A stretch of 5,523 nt of DNA from Clostridia bacterium (GTDB taxonomy: Bacteria; Bacillota; Clostridia; CAKSNL01; HGM11501), in NCBI GenBank assembly GCA_030535815.1, contig JAUNRD010000147.1, positions 1-5,523 of the forward strand, read 5' to 3'. The notes below the pieces were generated by a model that worked only from the letters and a program-made list of their open reading frames with translations, was not told the origin of the DNA and ran no database searches. The position numbers and the translations under genes were made by a program. Positions 1-5,467 of this stretch are shown piece by piece; position 1 is the stretch's first letter; each line of letters opens with the position of its first letter.

Positions 1-20
1 CGATAATACTATTAACCCAT

Positions 21-28
21 AAGGAGGG
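21..28 (+). promoter_or_regulatory. Ribosome binding site of rpoA
   Basis: AAGGAGGG lies 6 bases before the ATG at 35 and is a near-perfect Shine-Dalgarno match, which fixes the rpoA start. Bases 1-20 show no convincing coding end in any frame and are probably the spacer after the preceding gene, expected to be rpsD by the usual gene order but outside this window. Confidence 0.85.
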
Positions 29-34
29 AACATA

Positions 35-985
35 ATGTTTGATTTTAACAAACCAAATATTGAAATTACTAATATTTCAGAAGATAAAAAATATGGAAGA
101 TTTGTTGTAGAACCTCTTGAAAGAGGTTACGGCACGACACTTGGTAACTCTCTTAGAAGAATCCTTTTGTCGTCGCTTCCCGGTGTTGCTGCTACCAGCG
201 TTAAGATTGACGGAGTGCTTCACGAGTTCTCTACAATCAACGGTGTTAAGGAAGACGTAACAGATATCATTATCAACATCAAGCAGCTTATTGTAAAGCT
301 TCACGGGGAAGGCCCTAAGACCATCTATATAGATGCAAAGGGCGAACAGGAGATTACAGCAGCTGACATAAAGCATGACAGCGACGTTGAAATCATCAAC
401 GGTGATCTTCACATAGCAACCCTTAACGAGGACGCTAAACTGTATATGGAAATCACAATCGGAAAGGGCAGAGGTTATGTAAGTGCTGAGCGCAATAAGC
501 AGAATCAGCAGCCCATAATCGGCCTTATCAGTGTGGACTCCATCTACACCCCCGTACCCAAGGTAAATTACTATGTTGAAAACACACGTGTAGGACAGAT
601 TACCGACTATGACAAGCTCACACTTGAAGTTTGGACTAACGGTACATTAACTCCTGACGAAGCAATTTCCTTAGGTGCAAAAATATTAAACGAACATCTT
701 AATCTGTTCATCGACTTGTCTGACGATGCAAAGAATGCCGAAATTATGGTAGAAAAAGCAGCGCCCAGCCAGAGCAAGCTCCTGGAAATGACAATCGAAG
801 AACTTGATCTCTCTGTACGTTCCTACAACTGCTTAAAGCGTGCAGGAATAAACACAGTTGAAGATCTTATTCAGAGAACAGACGAAGATATGATGAAGGT
901 TAGAAACTTAGGACGTAAGTCTCTGGAAGAAGTTATTAATAAGCTTCATGGCCTTGGACTTTCATTGGCGTCCGAAGAAGAATAA
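35..985 (+). CDS. rpoA: DNA-directed RNA polymerase subunit alpha
   Basis: This is the alpha subunit of RNA polymerase; its dimer nucleates assembly of beta and beta', and its C-terminal domain contacts UP-element DNA and activators. The 316-residue length is normal for Firmicutes. The N-terminal assembly domain (about residues 1-230) carries the hallmark LGNSLRR at 36-42 followed by ILLSSLPG. The C-terminal domain (about 247-312) carries VRSYNCLK starting at 261, so R262, N265, C266 and K268 match the E. coli DNA-contact residues R265, N268, C269 and K271, and NLGRKS at 291-296 matches the second contact loop (G293, K295, S296). The DNA-binding surface is therefore intact. The start MFDFNKPNIEI is typical and has a strong ribosome binding site. 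The gene is followed after 13 bases by rplQ, as in the conserved alpha operon. No truncation or unusual feature is seen. Confidence 0.98.
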   Translation: MFDFNKPNIEITNISEDKKYGRFVVEPLERGYGTTLGNSLRRILLSSLPGVAATSVKIDGVLHEFSTINGVKEDVTDIIINIKQLIVKLHGEGPKTIYIDAKGEQEITAADIKHDSDVEIINGDLHIATLNEDAKLYMEITIGKGRGYVSAERNKQNQQPIIGLISVDSIYTPVPKVNYYVENTRVGQITDYDKLTLEVWTNGTLTPDEAISLGAKILNEHLNLFIDLSDDAKNAEIMVEKAAPSQSKLLEMTIEELDLSVRSYNCLKRAGINTVEDLIQRTDEDMMKVRNLGRKSLEEVINKLHGLGLSLASEEE

Positions 986-992
986 GGAGGTG
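984..992 (+). promoter_or_regulatory. Ribosome binding site of rplQ overlapping the rpoA stop
   Basis: AAGGAGGTG begins with the last two bases of the rpoA TAA stop (983-985) and sits 6 bases before the rplQ ATG at 999. The overlap suggests coupled translation of the two genes from one mRNA. Confidence 0.8.
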
Positions 993-998
993 CGTTAG

Positions 999-1340
999 AT
1001 GCCCGGTACAAGAAAATTAGGTCGTAAGACTGATATCAGAATAGCTATGCTCAAGAATCTGGTTACCGCACTTTTAGAGAACGGCAAGATTTCCACAACA
1101 GAAGCACGTGCGAAGGAAATCCGTCCCATCGCTGAAAAGATGATTACTCTTGGTAAGAAGAACACTCTTCACACAAGAAGACAGGCTCTTGCTTTCATTC
1201 AGAGCGAAGACGTTGTAAAGAAGCTGTTTGATGAGATTGCTCCCAAGTATGCAGAACGCAACGGAGGATACACCAGAATTTATAAGGGCGGAGTAAGACG
1301 CGGAGACGCGGCTCCTACTGCCATCATCGAGCTGGTTTAA
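999..1340 (+). CDS. rplQ: 50S ribosomal protein L17
   Basis: Ribosomal protein L17 is a component of the large subunit near the peptide exit region. The 113-residue length is normal. Family signatures are visible throughout: RKLGR near residue 5, AMLKNL near 16, the TTEARAKEIRP block near residues 33-43, ITLGKK near 49, and the C-terminal NGGYTRIYKGGVRRGD segment followed by the terminal IIELV. The N-terminus MPGTRKLGR, rather than the MRHRK form of E. coli, is the version familiar from Clostridia. It is the last gene of the ribosomal/alpha operon here, being followed by a terminator and a convergent gene. Regulation is expected to be through the upstream ribosomal operon promoters, none of which is in the window. 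Confidence 0.98.
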   Translation: MPGTRKLGRKTDIRIAMLKNLVTALLENGKISTTEARAKEIRPIAEKMITLGKKNTLHTRRQALAFIQSEDVVKKLFDEIAPKYAERNGGYTRIYKGGVRRGDAAPTAIIELV

Positions 1341-1353
1341 TTCAAAGCTTAAT

Positions 1354-1385
1354 AAAAAACACCGTTCATATGAACGGTGTTTTTT
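1354..1385. terminator. Bidirectional intrinsic terminator (perfect palindrome)
   Basis: A perfect 32-bp palindrome centred on 1369/1370. Its core stem is ACACCGTTC (1359-1367) and GAACGGTGT (1372-1380) around a 4-base ATAT loop, flanked by an A tract (1354-1359) on the left and a T tract (1380-1386) on the right. Read rightward it ends rplQ 14 bases after the stop codon; read leftward the A tract becomes a U tract and it ends the convergent minus-strand gene, whose stop codon is at 1398-1400. This is the expected structure of a shared rho-independent terminator for two convergent transcripts. Confidence 0.93.
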
Positions 1386-1397
1386 TGTTGTGTATGT

Positions 1398-1949
1398 TTA
1401 AATTTCTTCTTTCTTAAGTCTTGGCATTATGTCAAATCTTATTATTCCGATAATTAATGATACAAGCAATACCCCATCGGCGATGGCACCTTCGTAAGAT
1501 GTAACCGCAAGATTGTAGCAAAGGTAACATATATGAGTTAAAAAGGAAACTGTTCTTATTACGGTTGTGTTTTTGTTTCCGTAAGCTATGGTAGAAAGGT
1601 CTTTTGCGAAGATAAGCATTATGCTTTTTGCTCCGTCAAAGGTGAGAATGCCAAAGGCAGTAAATATAACACAGAAAATTATCTGGAAAACCGTGGTTTT
1701 CTTTCCCGATTCTACCTGCTTTGTAAAAATGATGTTCCTTACGCATCCAACGGCGTTAAGGATACCTCCTGAATATGCGCCAAGCAGGAAATACTGCAGA
1801 ATAAATAGTGCTTCGTTGACTGTCCTGAAAAATAAAATTTGCTTGTGCTTTTTAAACTGGAAGGATAAAAAGTTTGCACCAAGGCCTAAAATTCCCACGG
1901 TACGGGTGATTATAAGCTCAAGCAGCGGAGTTATTGTAAAAAGAGGCAT
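1398..1949 (-). CDS. YgjV-type inner membrane protein
   Basis: A 183-residue, very hydrophobic protein with no known biochemical role. By eye it has about five or six membrane segments (roughly residues 9-30, 39-56, 87-104, 107-122, 131-150 and 154-171). The first segment and loop read GLGANFLSFQFKKHKQI (about residues 22-38), followed by GAYSGGILNAVGCVRNIIF (57-75); the SFQ..KK, GAY-G-LN-G-RN pattern is what I associate with the bacterial inner membrane protein YgjV family (Pfam Imp-YgjV). The short basic C-terminal tail is predicted cytosolic. The start is supported by AAGGAGA (1956-1962 on this strand) 6 bases before the ATG. It is convergent to rplQ and divergent from the DeoR-type regulator gene, with which it shares an overlapping promoter region, so it may be controlled by that regulator. 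Family assignment is from memory of the pattern; function is unknown. Confidence 0.8.
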   Translation of the reverse strand: MPLFTITPLLELIITRTVGILGLGANFLSFQFKKHKQILFFRTVNEALFILQYFLLGAYSGGILNAVGCVRNIIFTKQVESGKKTTVFQIIFCVIFTAFGILTFDGAKSIMLIFAKDLSTIAYGNKNTTVIRTVSFLTHICYLCYNLAVTSYEGAIADGVLLVSLIIGIIRFDIMPRLKKEEI

Positions 1950-1960
1950 AATAAATCTCC

Positions 1961-1989
1961 TTGCATTAAATTATTTTATATGCTATACT
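1961..1989 (+). promoter_or_regulatory. Promoter of the DeoR-type regulator gene (plus strand)
   Basis: TTGCAT (1961-1966), a 17-base spacer, then TATACT (1984-1989) with an extended -10 TG at 1981-1982. The predicted transcription start is near 1996, giving a leader of about 70 bases before the ATG at 2067. The -35 box overlaps the ribosome binding site region of the divergent gene, and the -10 overlaps the opposing -10, so polymerase binding in the two directions should be mutually exclusive. Confidence 0.7.
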
Positions 1990-2015
1990 ATAACACAAGA
2001 TAGAAATAAACACAA
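1987..2015 (-). promoter_or_regulatory. Promoter of the YgjV-type gene (minus strand)
   Basis: On the minus strand the -35 is TTGTGT (2015-2010), the spacer is 17 bases, and the -10 is TATAGT (1992-1987) preceded by the extended -10 TG motif (1995-1994). The predicted start of transcription is near 1980, giving a leader of about 30 bases before the ATG at 1949. The -35 is weak (3 of 6 matches), but the extended -10 and exact spacing make this a credible sigma-A promoter. Its -10 overlaps the -10 of the plus-strand promoter by three bases. Confidence 0.7.
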
Positions 2016-2050
2016 TAGTTGTTCGAAATGTTGATAAATGAACAATTGTG
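2011..2050. repeat. Imperfect inverted repeat in the regulator leader, candidate operator
   Basis: The left arm is CACAA (2011-2015) plus TTGTTC (2019-2024), and the right arm is GAACAA (2040-2045) plus TTGTG (2046-2050). All 11 arm bases pair if TAG (2016-2018) is bulged out; the central spacer is 15 bases. The left arm covers the -35 of the minus-strand promoter, and the whole element lies downstream of the plus-strand start. It ends 5 bases before the CGGAG ribosome binding site. A third CACAA copy at 1994-1998 is a direct repeat 17 bases from the left arm. It could be an autoregulatory operator for the DeoR-type protein or an RNA hairpin in the leader; the sequence does not decide between these. 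Confidence 0.45.
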
Positions 2051-2066
2051 TGAACGGAGTGATGCT

Positions 2067-2762
2067 ATGAAACTCAGCGAAAGGCAAAAGGAAATATTCA
2101 ATCTTATATGCGAAAATAAGAAAATGTCGGTGAAAGAATTATCTTCTGCCTTGTATGTTTCGGGGATGACGGTGAGAAGGGATTTGGCGGAGCTTTCCAA
2201 AAACGGCTATGTGAAAAGATACCGGGGCGGGGCAATGTGCCTGCCGGAAAACAAAAGCTTTCCCGTTTCTTCCCGTATGCATATAGAAGAAGACGAAAAA
2301 AGAGCCCTTGCCAAAAAAGCTGCAGAATTTCTGGAAGACGGCTTAAACATATTCATCGACAGTTCATCCACAAGCCAGTTTATAATCCCGCACATAAAAA
2401 AGTTTGAAAATATAAAAATAATAACAAACTCGGTAAATGCACTTATTTCGGCATCGGAATTTCACATTCCCTGCTTTATAATAGGCGGAGATTATTTGGA
2501 GAGCGATATGTGTCTGGTCGGAACATCGGCAGAAAAGCAGGCTGAAAACCTCAATGTGGATATGGCCTTTATCACTACCCAGGGGATAACTGAGGACGGT
2601 GCTATTACGGATTCTTCGCCTGAAATAACGGGAGTTAAGGAACAAATAATGAAAAATGCAAAGCACTCGGTGTTCCTTTTTGAAAAATCAAAAATCGGAA
2701 TAAAAGGGCTTTATACCATTTGCCGTAAAACCGATGAAAATGTAACGGTTATAACACTATGA
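2067..2762 (+). CDS. DeoR-family transcriptional regulator
   Basis: A 231-residue DNA-binding repressor of the DeoR/GlpR family, which normally senses phosphorylated sugars. The N-terminal helix-turn-helix spans residues 1-57: SERQKEIFNLI at 4-14, the recognition helix containing VSGMTVRRDL (31-40), and the wing ending in GGA (54-56). The C-terminal sensor domain (about 75-231) has FIDSSST at 96-102, ITNS at 119-122, IGG at 139-141, and the late block DGAITDSSPE (177-186) with K191 and FEKSKIG (205-211), which match the phosphosugar-isomerase-like DeoR sensor fold. The usual acidic residue before the SK motif is Glu rather than Asp. It is slightly shorter than the common 250 residues. The start at 2067 is chosen because GGAGTG sits just upstream; in-frame TTG 2019 and ATG 2028 would add 13-16 residues before the conserved domain and lack a ribosome binding site. 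It probably represses the following hydrolase genes and itself. Confidence 0.92.
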   Translation: MKLSERQKEIFNLICENKKMSVKELSSALYVSGMTVRRDLAELSKNGYVKRYRGGAMCLPENKSFPVSSRMHIEEDEKRALAKKAAEFLEDGLNIFIDSSSTSQFIIPHIKKFENIKIITNSVNALISASEFHIPCFIIGGDYLESDMCLVGTSAEKQAENLNVDMAFITTQGITEDGAITDSSPEITGVKEQIMKNAKHSVFLFEKSKIGIKGLYTICRKTDENVTVITL

Positions 2763-2800
2763 AAAACAAAGAAGAAAATGCTTTTGCAAATGGGATTTTA

Positions 2801-2829
2801 TTGAAATGACCGTACTTATGTGATATACT
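2801..2829 (+). promoter_or_regulatory. Promoter of the hydrolase operon
   Basis: TTGAAA (2801-2806), a 17-base spacer, and TATACT (2824-2829) preceded by an extended -10 TG (2821-2822). Each hexamer matches consensus in 5 of 6 positions, making this the strongest promoter in the window. The predicted start near 2836 is only about 17 bases before the ATG at 2853, so the leader contains little besides the ribosome binding site. TACTT (2813-2817) and AAGTA (2833-2837) form a symmetrical pair around the -10 that might be a repressor half-site pair, but this is weak. I see no terminator between the regulator stop at 2762 and this promoter, so read-through from the regulator gene is possible. Confidence 0.75.
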
Positions 2830-2852
2830 ACAAAGTAAGGAAGTGGTTTATT

Positions 2853-3863
2853 ATGAAGAACACGGAATTTTGCATAGATAAATATATGACTGACGGGCAT
2901 CTTTCAAACATTGCAATAAGAGTGGGAAAGGGCGACAGAGTACTTTTTGATTTGTATAGGTCAAAGGATAAGGAAATTGATGAAACTACTCTTTTTGATA
3001 TGGCATCGGTAACCAAAATAATTGTTACTACTACACTTTCCTTTATTGCGAAGGATAAAGGGCTTCTTTCTTTTGATACGCCTGTATCTGCTTTTTTCCC
3101 TGTTCCCGAGGATAAAAAAGAAATGACCGTAAAAAATCTTTTAACCCATACTATGGGAATCGGACATAAATGGCTGATGGGCGAAAATAATAACGATAAT
3201 ATTGCGAAATACATTCTTTCAATTCCTTCGGATAAACCCATAGGTACAGAGGTTATGTATAGTTGCCCGGGCTATATACTCCTTGGCAAAATAGTTGAAA
3301 AAGTGTTTGGCAAAAGGCTTGATGAAGCATTTTACGAGCTTGTAAAAAAGCCTTTGGAGCTTAACGATACTTCCTTTTTACCGGATAAAGAAAAGAATTT
3401 GGTAAACAGTAATGTTAAGGATGAAAAAAAGGGTATAGTTAACGATATGAACTGTCGGCATTTAGGCGGCGTAGCAGGAAACGCAGGTCTTTTTTCTGAC
3501 ATAACCGATGTTACAAAATATGTTAAAATGCTTCTTGATTACGGTGCACCCATAATTAAAAGAGAAACCTTTTGCGAGGCAATAAAAAATTATACAAAAG
3601 AAATGTCTGCATCCCGCGGACTCGGCTTTTTGTATGTGGACGAAAGATATAACCAGACGGGAAAGCTTTTTCCAACGGGAAGCATAGGTCACTGCGGGCA
3701 TACGGGACAGTCGGTTTTCGTTGATATAAAAGGCGGACTTTATGTAATTATTCTGTCCGATGCAACTATATCCACAGTGAAAAAATACGGATATGAAGAC
3801 TACAGCACAGTAATGAAAATGAGAGAAGATATTCATAACGCCATAAAAGCAGATATTGACTGA
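2853..3863 (+). CDS. Serine hydrolase of the beta-lactamase/class C family (esterase-like)
   Basis: A 336-residue protein of the serine beta-lactamase-like fold (Pfam Beta-lactamase, PF00144), a family that includes class C beta-lactamases, DD-peptidases and many esterases/amidases. The SxxK catalytic motif is SVTK (S52, K55) in FDMASVTK. LLTHTMGIG (96-104) is the usual following segment. The second motif is Y136-S137-C138 in VMYSCPGYILLG, where Cys replaces the usual Asn of YxN. HLGGVAGNAGLFS (203-215) and H283-T284-G285, equivalent to the KTG/HTG motif, follow. No signal peptide or membrane anchor is visible, so it should be cytoplasmic, which argues for an esterase or amidase on an imported compound rather than a cell-wall enzyme or secreted lactamase. 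The start at 2853 is chosen because AAGGAAG (2837-2843) precedes it and the upstream GTG at 2820 lies before the predicted transcription start. The next gene starts 21 bases after its stop, suggesting one operon. Confidence 0.9.
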   Translation: MKNTEFCIDKYMTDGHLSNIAIRVGKGDRVLFDLYRSKDKEIDETTLFDMASVTKIIVTTTLSFIAKDKGLLSFDTPVSAFFPVPEDKKEMTVKNLLTHTMGIGHKWLMGENNNDNIAKYILSIPSDKPIGTEVMYSCPGYILLGKIVEKVFGKRLDEAFYELVKKPLELNDTSFLPDKEKNLVNSNVKDEKKGIVNDMNCRHLGGVAGNAGLFSDITDVTKYVKMLLDYGAPIIKRETFCEAIKNYTKEMSASRGLGFLYVDERYNQTGKLFPTGSIGHCGHTGQSVFVDIKGGLYVIILSDATISTVKKYGYEDYSTVMKMREDIHNAIKADID

Positions 3864-3870
3864 TTTTAAT

Positions 3871-3878
3871 AAAGGAGA
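3871..3878 (+). promoter_or_regulatory. Ribosome binding site of the beta-propeller gene
   Basis: AAAGGAGA sits 6 bases before the ATG at 3885 and 7 bases after the serine hydrolase stop at 3861-3863. It fixes the start of the next gene. No promoter or terminator fits in the 21-base gap, so the two genes are very likely cotranscribed. Confidence 0.8.
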
Positions 3879-3884
3879 CAATAT

Positions 3885-5423
3885 ATGGAGAAGCTGTATA
3901 ATAACATTATTATCGGGAACGATTTTTGCAAGTCGCCCTCCGAACCGACAAATGTTCCTTATCTTAAAAATCCGCCTGAGGTTATAGATGTATCTAATGG
4001 ACGACAGCTTTTTGTGGATGATTTTCTTATAGAAGAAACAAATCTTATTCCGAAGTACCATAAAGCAAAAAAATACGAGGGAAATCCTGTGCTTTATCCT
4101 GATAAACCCTGGGAGAAGGAAGGACTTCCGCTTGCCTGCCCGAAAAGCGGAGGCGTATGGTACGATGAAGACGAAAAGATATTCAAAATGTGGTATGAAG
4201 GCAGTTGGTGCAATCATATGTGTTATGCAACATCCAGGGACGGCATTAACTGGACAAAGCCTGATTTAGGTGATGGCACAAATATTATTTTACACTATGA
4301 GCACCAAGATGCGGCAGACACCATTGAATTCCCTGACAATACCTCCTATCTTCGTCCTGATTCTACAACCGTATGGATTGACTATGATGCACCGAAAGAG
4401 GAACGTTACAAGCTCTTTATGCGAAATCCCGGAAGCCGGTATCCCGGCATTATCGGGGTGAGCAATGACGGAATCCATTTTAATAAGCTTTCATACACCG
4501 GAGAAATCGGGGACAGAAGCACCATTTTTTACAATCCTTTCAGAAAAAAATGGATACACAGCGTAAGAAGCCAGCAATGGGAAGGAAGATTTGAACGAAG
4601 CCGTATTTATTATGAGTGCGACGACTTTTTTGATGCCGCATCCTGGGATAAAGAAAAAGCGCATTACTGGATGAAGGTGGATGAATTCGATTTGCCTCAT
4701 CCCGATATAAGACAAAAGCCGCATCTTTACAATGTGGACTGTGTGGGCTATGAAAGTATAATGCTCGGTATGTTTCAGGTTTTATATGGTCCTGATAATA
4801 ATACCTGTGCCAGGGCAGGAGTGCCGAAAATTACAGAGCTTATGCCTATGTACAGCCGTGACGGATACAACTTCTCAAGACCATCACGGGAAAGCTTTAT
4901 CAATGCATCTTTCGATAAAGGCTACTGGGACAGAGGATATATACAGTCTGTCGGTGGCGTAACTATAATAAATGGAGACGAGCTATGGATTTATTATATA
5001 GGATTTGCCGGCGACGAGTCTAAAAAAACAGAGGTTGAAGGTCACTTGAGCGGAATGTATGCAAATGGTGCAACAGGACTTGCGAAACTCAGAAGAGACG
5101 GATTTGTATCTATGGAAGGAAACGGAGAGCTTTTAACAAGAAAGCTTTGCTTTAATAATAAAACAGCTATGTACTTAAATGCATCGGGAATAGTCAAGGT
5201 TGAAATTCTTTCAGAAGACGGAAAATTAATCAAAGCGGCTCATACATTCAGCGGAGACAGTACAAAAGCTCAAGTTGTTTTTGACGGTTTTTCCGTAGCG
5301 GAGCTTGAAGATACGGTGTTCAGAATTAAATTTACAGTTGACGGAGCACTTTACTCCTTTGGATTTGCCGATGAAAACGGCGAATTCGGCGGAGCAAGAG
5401 CTGCAGGCGTTGTCAGAGATTAA
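3885..5423 (+). CDS. Beta-propeller protein resembling glycoside hydrolases (GH32/GH43-like fold)
   Basis: A 512-residue protein of a poorly characterised group usually annotated as hypothetical or as glycosyl hydrolase family 32 N-terminal-like. Residues 1-35 are a nonconserved leader without signal-peptide character. The propeller begins at GRQLFVDDFLIEE (39-51), then GNPVL (66-70) with PDKPWE. Repeated blade motifs follow: KMWYEG (101-106), YATSRDGINWTKP (114-126), GVSNDGIHF (191-199), DRST with NPFRKKW (210-223), a YES motif (289-291) before MLGMFQVLYGP, YSRDGYNFSRP (323-333), WDRGYIQS (348-355) and GDELWIYYIGFAG (364-376). The SRDG/SNDG-aromatic repeats are typical of five-bladed propeller glycosidases. 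GLAKLRRDGFVSM (398-410) leads into a C-terminal all-beta domain (about 412-505) ending LYSFGFAD. The catalytic residues cannot be named with confidence; conserved acids such as D45/D46, D210, E290 and D349 are candidates. It is the second gene of the operon and probably acts in the cytoplasm on a carbohydrate; the substrate is unknown. Confidence 0.75.
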   Translation: MEKLYNNIIIGNDFCKSPSEPTNVPYLKNPPEVIDVSNGRQLFVDDFLIEETNLIPKYHKAKKYEGNPVLYPDKPWEKEGLPLACPKSGGVWYDEDEKIFKMWYEGSWCNHMCYATSRDGINWTKPDLGDGTNIILHYEHQDAADTIEFPDNTSYLRPDSTTVWIDYDAPKEERYKLFMRNPGSRYPGIIGVSNDGIHFNKLSYTGEIGDRSTIFYNPFRKKWIHSVRSQQWEGRFERSRIYYECDDFFDAASWDKEKAHYWMKVDEFDLPHPDIRQKPHLYNVDCVGYESIMLGMFQVLYGPDNNTCARAGVPKITELMPMYSRDGYNFSRPSRESFINASFDKGYWDRGYIQSVGGVTIINGDELWIYYIGFAGDESKKTEVEGHLSGMYANGATGLAKLRRDGFVSMEGNGELLTRKLCFNNKTAMYLNASGIVKVEILSEDGKLIKAAHTFSGDSTKAQVVFDGFSVAELEDTVFRIKFTVDGALYSFGFADENGEFGGARAAGVVRD

Positions 5424-5467
5424 TGATAGATAAGGGGATTTTCTTAAAATATAAAAGAGGTGTTTTT

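Noticed and set aside
1588..2034. Plus-strand open frame of 148 codons antisense to the membrane protein gene
   Set aside because: The translation has no family resemblance, and it runs through the divergent promoter region; the minus-strand frame has a clear ribosome binding site and family pattern.
2019..2066. N-terminal extension of the DeoR-type regulator (TTG at 2019 or ATG at 2028)
   Set aside because: Neither start has a ribosome binding site, the added residues lie upstream of the normal family start, and the right arm of the inverted repeat would become coding.
2763..2800. Possible terminator after the DeoR-type gene
   Set aside because: Only short, AT-rich pairings are found and no GC stem followed by a T tract.
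2820..2852. Upstream GTG start for the serine hydrolase
   Set aside because: It lies before the predicted transcription start at about 2836 and overlaps the -10 region; ATG 2853 has its own ribosome binding site.
2853..3863. Antibiotic-resistance beta-lactamase
   Set aside because: No signal peptide, a YSC in place of YxN, and an operon context with a propeller hydrolase all fit an intracellular esterase or amidase better.
3462..4217. Long minus-strand open frame of 251 codons antisense to the serine hydrolase and propeller genes
   Set aside because: It spans the junction of two well-supported plus-strand genes, its translation shows no recognisable domain, and its composition is that of a complementary-frame shadow.
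5430..5460. Possible promoter (TATAAA at 5450-5455) before the last partial gene
   Set aside because: No -35 hexamer lies at a suitable distance, and the start would fall within the ribosome binding site.
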